Source: JAWOGN01 sp046496815
GTDB lineage: Bacteria > Desulfobacterota > DSM-4660 > Desulfatiglandales > Desulfatiglandaceae
Assembly: GCA_046496815.1 (NCBI GenBank)
Contig: JAWOGN010000326.1
Location: 1-20,611, forward strand
Direction: 5' to 3'
Length of the DNA: 20,611 nt
Made by a program: the position numbers and the translations under genes. Under the pieces are notes generated by a model. That model did not search any database. It saw only the letters and a program-made list of their open reading frames with translations, and was not told the origin of the DNA. This document shows positions 14,428-20,611 of this stretch, in pieces. Every line of letters begins with the position of its first letter. The stretch's first letter is position 1.

Positions 14428-15285
14428 ATGAAAAAACAATTTAAATGGGCGCTCTTCTTTTTTTTAACACCGGTACTGCTGTGGCTGGTTTTGTTGATCG
14501 TACTGCCACAGATCGACTTGCTGATCATGTCGTTTCGCACTGAAAACGATGCCGGCGAGATGGTGTGGAGCATTTCGAACTATCTGAATTTTTTTGACGA
14601 ACCCATCTATTGGCTGACCTTTGTCAGAACGGCCGTTTACTCCATCCTGGTAACTTTCCTCACCTTTCTCATCGCACTTCCGGTTGCCTTCTATATCACC
14701 AAAGTCGTTCATCCCAAGTTTCAGGGATTTCTCACGCTGTTGCTGCTGCTGCCGTTTTGGGTCAGCGAACTTGTCCGGGTGTATGGATGGATGATTCTGT
14801 TAAGGGAAAGCGGAGTCATCAATCATTTCCTGCTGAAATTGGGCATTCTGGGTCAGCCTATCGAAATGCTTTACAGGGACGCCACCATGGTGCTCGGCTT
14901 GGTTTACACCTCTATGCTGTTCATGGTGGTCCCGCTGATTTCCGTTCTGGATAGTTTGGACAACAGTTTGATTGAGGCCGCCTACGATCTGGGCGCCAAC
15001 ATGTGGTCAATTCTTTTCAAAATCATCATTCCCCACGCCACGCCCGGTATTGTCTCCGGGTCCATTGTGGTTTTCATGTTGACTTTGGGAAATTATCTCA
15101 CGCCCAACTTGATGGGGGGGAAGAATTCTCTCTGGTTTACCGAGCAGATTTATAACCAATTTATTGCCAGCTTCAACTGGAATCAAGGATCAGCCTTCGG
15201 CTTTCTCTTACTTTTCCTCTCTTCCGCCGTTGTGTGGGTGGGGCTGAAACTGTCCAAACAGAATTTGAGAAAAGTCATACAATGA
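14428..15285 (+). CDS. potB: Polyamine-type ABC transporter permease
   Basis: This is a 285-residue inner-membrane subunit with six predicted helices. The cytoplasmic coupling loop that contacts the ATPase is visible as EAAYDLGANMWSILFKIIIP, the EAA motif of binding-protein-dependent permeases. The N-terminus MKKQFKWALFFFLTPVLLW is a typical first helix. The open frame has an earlier ATG at 14380 inside potA, but it lacks a ribosome-binding site and would add a polar tail. The ATG at 14428 also has only a weak AAGAA upstream, so coupled translation from potA is likely. It ends in an ATGA overlap with potC. Confidence 0.9.
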   Translation: MKKQFKWALFFFLTPVLLWLVLLIVLPQIDLLIMSFRTENDAGEMVWSISNYLNFFDEPIYWLTFVRTAVYSILVTFLTFLIALPVAFYITKVVHPKFQGFLTLLLLLPFWVSELVRVYGWMILLRESGVINHFLLKLGILGQPIEMLYRDATMVLGLVYTSMLFMVVPLISVLDSLDNSLIEAAYDLGANMWSILFKIIIPHATPGIVSGSIVVFMLTLGNYLTPNLMGGKNSLWFTEQIYNQFIASFNWNQGSAFGFLLLFLSSAVVWVGLKLSKQNLRKVIQ

Positions 15286-16133
15286 TTCGTTCCCTGCCGC
15301 AATCCAAAACCTACACGCTCAGTTTTAGACTCTATGTAATCCTCTACTTTGGCTTTCTTTTCGCCCCGTTGCTGGTGACCTGTGTGTTGGCATTCAATGA
15401 TTCTCAGTTCCCTTCCCTTCCGTGGAAAGGGTTCACCGTCGGATGGTTTACGGCGAATCTACCGGAACGGGTGGGTATTTTTCACGACCGGATCAATTTG
15501 GACAGTATCTGGGTGAGTGCACGGGTGGCTTTCTTCGTGACGCTGCTGTCGGTAAGTGTAGGAACCTGCGCAGCGTTCCTTTTTGAGCAAGAGAATTTTC
15601 GTTTTAAGCAGTTTTTATACTTTCTCATGCTCGCCCCCCTCGTCATCCCGGGAGTAATCCTGGGGATTTCCATTCTGATGTTCAGTACGACGCTGGGGCT
15701 CTATTTCGAATACAACTGGAAGGTGGATATCGCGTTGTTTCGGCCTGGGTTTTGGCTGGTGGTGCTCGGTCAGTTCTCCTTCATCAGTACCCTGGTGACG
15801 CTGGTGGTTTCAGCACGCCTGAAGAAATTTGATCGTACGTTGGAGGAGGCCGCCTATAACCTGGGGGCCAACCGCCTTGAAGTGATCCGGTATATCACGT
15901 TGAAATTTCTTCGACCCGCGATCATCGGGGCGGCCGCCATCGCATTTCTCATGTCTTTCGAAAACTTCAACACGACGCTCTTCCTGGTGGGATCCGAGGC
16001 GACCCTGCCGATCAACCTGTATCTTCAGGTGAGAGATGGAAGCACCCCCGTCATCAATGCGATTTCGTTCCTGCTGATCGTAGGAACCTCACTTTTGGCA
16101 CTGTGCAACCTCTACTTCAGTCGGTCAAAGTAG
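15282..16133 (+). CDS. potC: Polyamine-type ABC transporter permease, second subunit
   Basis: This is a 283-residue inner-membrane protein with six hydrophobic segments, partner of the preceding permease. The EAA loop reads EEAAYNLGANRLEVIRYITL. The N-terminal periplasmic stretch FNDSQFPSLPWKGFT resembles the PotC pattern. The ATG overlaps the potB stop (ATGA), showing tight translational coupling. The earlier in-frame start at 15234 lies inside potB and is rejected. It is the last gene of the pot operon and is followed by a convergent gene. Confidence 0.9.
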   Translation: MIRSLPQSKTYTLSFRLYVILYFGFLFAPLLVTCVLAFNDSQFPSLPWKGFTVGWFTANLPERVGIFHDRINLDSIWVSARVAFFVTLLSVSVGTCAAFLFEQENFRFKQFLYFLMLAPLVIPGVILGISILMFSTTLGLYFEYNWKVDIALFRPGFWLVVLGQFSFISTLVTLVVSARLKKFDRTLEEAAYNLGANRLEVIRYITLKFLRPAIIGAAAIAFLMSFENFNTTLFLVGSEATLPINLYLQVRDGSTPVINAISFLLIVGTSLLALCNLYFSRSK

Positions 16134-16152
16134 GGAATGAAATGCAACAGCC

Positions 16153-16217
16153 CTCGGTCGCTCCCCGGGAACCGAGTGCCTCTTCCGTCATTGAATATGT
16201 GGAATCTGAAAGATTCA
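16153..16217. terminator. Hairpins between convergent potC and DMT transporter genes
   Basis: CTCGGT (16153-16158) pairs with ACCGAG (16171-16176), and GAATCT-GAA-AGATTC (16202-16216) forms a second small stem. A TTTTTT run sits about 20 bases after the second. Neither is a canonical terminator for potC, but their position between convergent ends fits weak bidirectional termination. Confidence 0.3.
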
Positions 16218-16246
16218 GCCGCCTTCTTGCAATGTCTTTTTTCAAT

Positions 16247-17092
16247 TTATGAAGCAATCAGGGCCAGCGCGACCATCACGGAAGCCACGCCGATCCACTG
16301 CCGACGCACCAGCCGTTCCCTCAGAATGAAATATGCGAGCAGCACCGTGGCGGCAGGGTAAAGTGAAGAGAGGACCGCCGATATGTCAAGCCGGCCCACA
16401 CGCGTTGCAAGCGCAAAAAACGCATTGCCGCCGGTGTCAAAAATTCCCGCCAGAGCAATGATGAAAAGTTGACTGCCTTGGGGTATCTCCCCTCGCCGGC
16501 GCACGACCGCAAACATGGTGAGCAAACCAATCGAGGCAATCCTTGCAGCAATTAACGGCCACAAGATCGCGCTGCTGCTCACGCGATCGATGCAGATAAA
16601 AAACAGGCCGAACCCCAATCCGGCGACAACGGGAAGCCTCAATTGACGCAACCGAATAGCCTGGCCGTTGCCCCTCCCCAAAAGCAACCATACGGCAATG
16701 AGGGCGATTCCAAACCCCAAAATCCGAGAGGCTGAAGGCAATCCTTCGTTCAATATGCCCACGATGACCGGAAGCACCGCTGTCACCACCGCAGCCACCG
16801 GCGCCACAAATCCCATCCGGCTTGAGGCCAGACCCTTATAAAGGGCAACCAACCCGATGGTTCCGGAGATCCCGCCTACCCCTCCAAAAACCAGCGCACC
16901 CAGGGAAGGAATCCTCTCTGCAAAGAGAAAGGCGAGGAGGGCAAGCAGCGCCACACCAATGAGCTGGGATACAATGATGACACTGAAAACATCGTTTCGC
17001 CGGGTCGCAACGCCGCCGCTGAAGTCACCTGCACCCCAGACGGTTGCGGACGCCAGCCCGTATGCCACCGCTAAAGTCTCCGCGTGGACCAT
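16247..17092 (-). CDS. DMT-superfamily (EamA) transporter
   Basis: This is a 281-residue membrane protein with about ten hydrophobic segments arranged as two EamA repeats. The first contains ATVWGAGDFSGGVATRR, a recurrent opening of this EamA subgroup. The second ends in SAVLSSLYPAATVLLAYFILRE, the characteristic last part of EamA domains. The family exports amino acids, metabolites or drugs; the substrate is not readable. The frame is open back to 17200, but the promoter at 17118-17146 would start RNA near 17111. That rules out the longer form and supports the ATG at 17092, which has GGAGG 10 bases upstream. It is transcribed toward the pot operon. Confidence 0.85.
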   Translation of the reverse strand: MVHAETLAVAYGLASATVWGAGDFSGGVATRRNDVFSVIIVSQLIGVALLALLAFLFAERIPSLGALVFGGVGGISGTIGLVALYKGLASSRMGFVAPVAAVVTAVLPVIVGILNEGLPSASRILGFGIALIAVWLLLGRGNGQAIRLRQLRLPVVAGLGFGLFFICIDRVSSSAILWPLIAARIASIGLLTMFAVVRRRGEIPQGSQLFIIALAGIFDTGGNAFFALATRVGRLDISAVLSSLYPAATVLLAYFILRERLVRRQWIGVASVMVALALIAS

Positions 17093-17117
17093 GAAATGAA
17101 ATCCTCCAAGGCGGTGA

Positions 17118-17146
17118 ATTATCACCAACTTTCCGGATTTCGTCAA
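17118..17146 (-). promoter_or_regulatory. Promoter of the DMT transporter gene
   Basis: On the minus strand TTGACG (17146-17141), a 17-base spacer and GATAAT (17123-17118) match the consensus at 5/6 in both boxes. The leader to the ATG at 17092 would be only about 20 bases. Confidence 0.65.
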
Positions 17147-17266
17147 GTGCGGGATTGATGCGCTGGTATTTCGGTCCTGAGAATGGATTACAAAACCCAA
17201 TACATCTCACGTCAAGACCACCGCCGGCCGGCCGCCTCTCGGTTTACCGTGAGCGCCGAAAAAAAG

Positions 17267-17311
17267 TTGACAGGAAGCGAGCTCCATGAATAGTGTCTTT
17301 TTCCCTATTCA
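17267..17311 (+). promoter_or_regulatory. Candidate promoter and operator of the hydrolase-demethylase operon
   Basis: A perfect -35 box TTGACA (17267-17272) is followed after 18 bases by a poor -10 box TAGTGT (17291-17296). A 7-bp inverted repeat, TGAATAG (17287-17293) and CTATTCA (17305-17311), overlaps the -10 box. A weak -10 under a palindrome suggests an activator- or repressor-controlled promoter. The leader to the ATG at 17382 is about 80 bases. The GC-rich GGCCGGCC run near 17226-17233 marks the middle of the divergent gap. Confidence 0.42.
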
Positions 17312-17381
17312 ACATGATGGTGACAAAAGTCTATCCGGAGAACAAACCCGATTTTGAAGTGTTTGTAAGGGAACAGAAATC

Positions 17382-18659
17382 ATGAGATACACCGCAGGGG
17401 CGATCAAAGAAGCCTTCGATCCGCAGCGCATGGCGTATTGGATCGAAAAATTCGCCCAAATCGGAAAAGGCTCAACCGAAGGTGTTACCCGGTTGGCTTT
17501 CAGCCCGGAAGATCGTGAGGCTCGGCGAGAGGCGACCCAAATCCTTCAGACCGAATTCGAGCTGCGTGTTCGCACCGATGCGCTCGGGAACATATTCGCC
17601 CGTCGGGAAGGAAAATATCCCGAGTGGCCGGTAGTTATGACGGGCTCTCATCTTGATTCGGTGCGTAATGGAGGAAAATTCGACGGCCCGGCGGGCGTCT
17701 TCAGTTCACTCGAGGCGTTTCGCGCCCTGGATCTTCTAAACATTGAAACCGAACATCCGTTTGAGCTTTGCATCCTGAGCTCGGAGGAACCCAATACCTT
17801 TGGAATTTCCACCTTTGGCAGCCGGGGCATGGTGGGGGCTCTGGACAAGGAGTCCCTTCGGTCACTGCGCGATGACCAGGGCAACGATCTGCCCGGTGCT
17901 TTGAGCAAGATCGGAGGAGATTTCGAGCGTCTTGAAGAAGCCGTGAGGAAACCCGAGGAAATCGCATATTTTGTTGAATTGCATATCGAACAGATGCCTT
18001 ATCTCGAGCGGGGAAAAAAGGAGATCGGAATTGTTCAGGGCGTCACCGGGATCTATCGGGAGGCCATTACGGTAAACGGAACCGCCGGTCATTCCGGAAC
18101 CACCCCGATGAACGCCCGGAAGGATGCCCTGTGCGCAGCCTCCGAGGTCATTCTGGCTTTGGAGGCGGCGGCGAGGGCGGAAGGAAACGAAGCGGTCGCC
18201 ACAGTCGGCCAGGCGAAGGTCTTCCCCAATTCAGTCAATACCGTCCCCCAAAGCGTAAAGATGGCGGCGGAGATTCGCAGTTACGACCCTGAATGCATCC
18301 GGCGCATCAACCGCACGCTGGCAAGTACCATTGCAGAAATTGAAAAATCCCGAGGTGTTCAAGTACAGAGACGGATGATCTATGACAGCCCCCCAACCCG
18401 GTTTTCCCCAACCGTCATCCGCTCCATCCACAAGGCATCGGATTTCCTGGGTTTCACGAAGATGGAAACAATAAGCATGGCCGGCCATGATGCCGCCCAT
18501 CTCAATCGCATCGCCGATTCGGGAATGATTTTCATCCCCTGTAGAAAAGGACTCAGCCACTGCCCGGAGGAGCACACGGAAACGGAAAACATCGTGAAGG
18601 GATCGCAATGTCTGCTGATGACACTTCTCATCCTGGATGAAGTAAAGAAAGGAGATTGA
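17382..18659 (+). CDS. M20-family Zn hydrolase, N-carbamoyl-L-amino-acid hydrolase/allantoate amidohydrolase-like
   Basis: This is a 425-residue cytoplasmic metalloenzyme that cleaves ureido or amide C-N bonds. The di-metal site residues are visible: His90 (GSHLDSV), Asp101 (GGKFDGPAG), Glu135/Glu136 (SSEEP), His201 (ELHIEQ) and His393 (GLSHCPEEH). NGTAGHSGTTPM (232-243) belongs to the inserted dimerisation domain with substrate-contacting His237, and AGHDAAHLN (367-375) is a conserved late motif. Two places differ from the usual family text: HIEQMP instead of HIEQGP, and EEPNTF instead of the common EEGxRF. These may reflect altered substrate choice. The ATG has AAGGGA 9 bases upstream. The stop is one base from the start of the next gene, so the two enzymes form an operon. 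Confidence 0.85.
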   Translation: MRYTAGAIKEAFDPQRMAYWIEKFAQIGKGSTEGVTRLAFSPEDREARREATQILQTEFELRVRTDALGNIFARREGKYPEWPVVMTGSHLDSVRNGGKFDGPAGVFSSLEAFRALDLLNIETEHPFELCILSSEEPNTFGISTFGSRGMVGALDKESLRSLRDDQGNDLPGALSKIGGDFERLEEAVRKPEEIAYFVELHIEQMPYLERGKKEIGIVQGVTGIYREAITVNGTAGHSGTTPMNARKDALCAASEVILALEAAARAEGNEAVATVGQAKVFPNSVNTVPQSVKMAAEIRSYDPECIRRINRTLASTIAEIEKSRGVQVQRRMIYDSPPTRFSPTVIRSIHKASDFLGFTKMETISMAGHDAAHLNRIADSGMIFIPCRKGLSHCPEEHTETENIVKGSQCLLMTLLILDEVKKGD

Positions 18660-18660
18660 C

Positions 18661-20611
18661 ATGCCAAAAGAGCTGCCAAGCCACGCAAAAGTAGCCATCA
18701 TAGGCGGCGGGGTCGTCGGTTGTGCGACCGCGTATCATCTAACCAAGTTGGGCGTAACGGACGTGGTCCTCCTCGAGCGAAGGAACCTGACCTGCGGCAC
18801 CACCTGGGCTGCAGCCGGACTGGTGGTTATTCTCCGCGGGACCCCCGAGATGGTGCGGATGACGCGACACGGTTACGAATTGTACCGGGAGTTGGAAAAT
18901 GAATCCGAACAGCCAACCGGGTTCATCCAGACCGGCACCATCAACATCGCCACCACGGAGCATCGCAAGCACGAACTGGAGCTCCTGGAGTCACTGGCCG
19001 AAAGCTTCGGCGTGGTAAATTTGCCCATCGGCATGGAGGAACTTCAAGCGCGCTGGCCGTTGATCAATACAGAGGACGTCTTAAGCGCCTACTACATGCC
19101 CAACGACGCAGTGGTCAATCCCGTCGATACGGCCATGTCTATGGCCGCCGGTGCCAGAAAAGGCGGTGCGAAAATCTTTGAAGACACCGAAGTCCTCGAT
19201 TTCGAGCTGAAAAACGGTCAGGTGGCCGGCATTAAAACCAGCCGGGGCGACTTAAAATGCGAATCCATCGTGTTGTGCGCCGGCATGTGGAGCCGCGAGC
19301 TCGGTCGCAAGCTGGGTATCAGCGTGCCCATCCACGCCTGCCGACACATGCATTTCATCACCTTGCCCATGGAGGGGACGTACAGGGGCATGCCCATCCT
19401 CCGCGATCAGGACGGCAGCTTGTACTTCCGTGAAGAAGTCGGGGGGCTTTTGATCGGCGCCTTCGAATACGGAGCACTCCCCTACGGCACAAAAGAGATC
19501 CCCCGTGACTGGTACTTCAAGGAGCTGCCCAACGATATGGAGCATTTGGAGCCTCTGATGCAGAACGCCTTGAAACGGGTGCCGGCTTTGGAAACGGCCC
19601 AGATTCGACATTTCACCAACACTGCCGAAAGCTTCACCCCCGACAACATGTACATCATGGGCGAAGCGCCCGGCATGAAGAAGCTCTACACAGCCTGCGG
19701 CATGAACTCTTCCGGTGTTTTGTGCGGCGCAGGAGTGGGCAAAAAGATCGCCGAATGGATCGTGCACGGCTATCCCAAAAGCGGTCACATCTGGGAGGCC
19801 GACATTCGCCGCTGCTTCAGCTGGATGATGAACACCAGCTGGCTCAAGGACCGGGCACCCGAGACGCCGGGCAATCTGTATGGCATCCACTTCCCCTTCA
19901 AGCAATGGGAGACAGGGCGCAATGTGCGCACATCGGCCTTGCATGGTCGCTTGGCTGAGCGCGGGGCCTGCTTCGGACAATTGTTCGGATGGGAGCGGGC
20001 GAATTGGTTTGCACCGCAAGGAGTCGAACCCAGGTATGAATACAGCTTCCACCGCCAAAACTGGTTCAAGTATTCGGCCGCCGAACATATGGCTGTCCGG
20101 GAAGGCGTGGGGGTCTACGATCTTTCCTCCATGGCCAATTTTGTCCTGGAAGGCAGGGACGCCCTTCCGGTTCTTCAAGAAGTCTGCGGCAACGATATCG
20201 ACGCTCCCCTCGGTAAGGTGGTCTATACCCAGATGCTGAATGAAAGGGGCGGCATCGAGGCCGACATCACGGTAACCAGGCTCAAAGAAGAAAAGTTTTT
20301 TATTGTCACCGCCGGCGCAACGGCACTCAGGGATTTCGATTACATCGAACGTGCCATCCCGGAGGGCGCCCATGCATTCCTGATTGATGTAAGCTCGGCA
20401 TACGCGATGCTCGGCGTCATGGGTCCCAACTCCAGGCAGCTGTTGGAAAAGGTGACCGACGCGGACCTGTCCCACCCATCCTTTCCCTATGCCACGGCCA
20501 AGGAGATTCATGTGGGCTACGCCACGCCGTTGGCGATGCGGATGTCCTTCGTCGGTGAACTGGGGTGGGAACTCTACGTTCCGACCGACTTCGCCCCCGG
20601 CATGTTCGACA
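18661..20611 (+). CDS. Dimethylglycine/sarcosine dehydrogenase-like flavoprotein (DAO + GcvT domains), 3' truncated by window end
   Basis: The first 650 residues are present, with no stop before the window ends; full-length relatives have about 800-850. A DAO-type FAD domain opens with VAIIGGGVVG (GxGxxG at 15-20) and acidic Glu39 (LLER), and runs to about 370. A linker FAO-type domain (about 375-430) and a GcvT-like folate domain (from about 435; LGVMGPNSR and SFVGELGWELY visible) follow. Such enzymes oxidise N-methyl groups and pass the C1 unit to tetrahydrofolate. In the mammalian enzymes FAD is covalently bound to the His of TWHAAGL. Here the motif is TTWAAAGL, with Ala50 in that place, so FAD is probably non-covalent. 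The ATG has AAGGAG 6 bases upstream and follows the hydrolase stop by one base. Substrate choice is inferred. Confidence 0.87.
   Translation, partial: MPKELPSHAKVAIIGGGVVGCATAYHLTKLGVTDVVLLERRNLTCGTTWAAAGLVVILRGTPEMVRMTRHGYELYRELENESEQPTGFIQTGTINIATTEHRKHELELLESLAESFGVVNLPIGMEELQARWPLINTEDVLSAYYMPNDAVVNPVDTAMSMAAGARKGGAKIFEDTEVLDFELKNGQVAGIKTSRGDLKCESIVLCAGMWSRELGRKLGISVPIHACRHMHFITLPMEGTYRGMPILRDQDGSLYFREEVGGLLIGAFEYGALPYGTKEIPRDWYFKELPNDMEHLEPLMQNALKRVPALETAQIRHFTNTAESFTPDNMYIMGEAPGMKKLYTACGMNSSGVLCGAGVGKKIAEWIVHGYPKSGHIWEADIRRCFSWMMNTSWLKDRAPETPGNLYGIHFPFKQWETGRNVRTSALHGRLAERGACFGQLFGWERANWFAPQGVEPRYEYSFHRQNWFKYSAAEHMAVREGVGVYDLSSMANFVLEGRDALPVLQEVCGNDIDAPLGKVVYTQMLNERGGIEADITVTRLKEEKFFIVTAGATALRDFDYIERAIPEGAHAFLIDVSSAYAMLGVMGPNSRQLLEKVTDADLSHPSFPYATAKEIHVGYATPLAMRMSFVGELGWELYVPTDFAPGMFD

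Noticed and set aside
19252..20511. Long open frame (419 codons) on the minus strand opposite the demethylase-like gene
   Set aside because: The plus strand here reads as a clear DAO/GcvT flavoprotein. The minus-strand frame has no ribosome-binding site or recognisable domain, and arises from codon bias in the real gene.

Overview
The window looks like a chromosomal segment of an anaerobic or microaerophilic Gram-negative bacterium. A sulfate-reducer-like Desulfobacterota member is my best guess. The reasons are a tungsten-type aldehyde:ferredoxin oxidoreductase, a rubrerythrin-like ferritin-fold protein, a HAMP-class III cyclase with an Arg-rich N-terminal repeat, lipoprotein signals and moderate GC. 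No rRNA, tRNA, CRISPR array, insertion sequence or phage gene is visible, so the taxonomy is inference only.

Left part (1-9735, all genes on the minus strand). A repeat-bordered non-coding element lies at 38-270. It is followed by a UMF1-type MFS transporter (416-1753) preceded by an overlapping 29-codon small ORF with a perfect Shine-Dalgarno, then a ferritin-like di-iron protein (2012-2515) with its own near-consensus promoter, palindromic operator candidate and terminator. Next, read right to left, is a tight three-gene operon. It encodes a membrane class III adenylate cyclase (6619-4952), a LysM/polysaccharide deacetylase lipoprotein (4980-3919) and a TPR/LysM lipoprotein (3922-2780). It has a recognisable promoter upstream of the cyclase and a terminator after the last gene. 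Upstream of that lie an SDR dehydrogenase and the aldehyde:ferredoxin oxidoreductase, probably co-transcribed from 9794-9822.

Right part (10158-20611, mostly plus strand). A 420-bp divergent intergenic region contains a leader with several inverted repeats, one of which covers the ribosome-binding site and start codon of the next gene. The genes are a glycerophosphodiester phosphodiesterase-family protein, overlapped by a class I glutamine amidotransferase, then a complete polyamine-type ABC importer in the order potD-potA-potB-potC with a strong hairpin between potD and potA. A DMT/EamA transporter is encoded convergently (16247-17092). A divergent promoter region then leads to an M20-family N-carbamoyl-amino-acid hydrolase-like enzyme (17382-18659). 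One base later begins a dimethylglycine/sarcosine dehydrogenase-like flavoprotein, which runs off the window end.

Functionally, the right half reads as uptake and breakdown of small N-compounds: polyamine-type import, amide or ureido hydrolysis, and N-demethylation to a folate-linked C1 unit. The left half reads as envelope remodelling under cAMP-type signalling, plus redox and oxygen defence. The most unusual observations are the cyclase-deacetylase-TPR operon with its Arg-rich hexad repeat, the small ORF overlapping the MFS start, the structured GDPD leader, and the alanine replacing the flavin-linking histidine in the demethylase-like enzyme.
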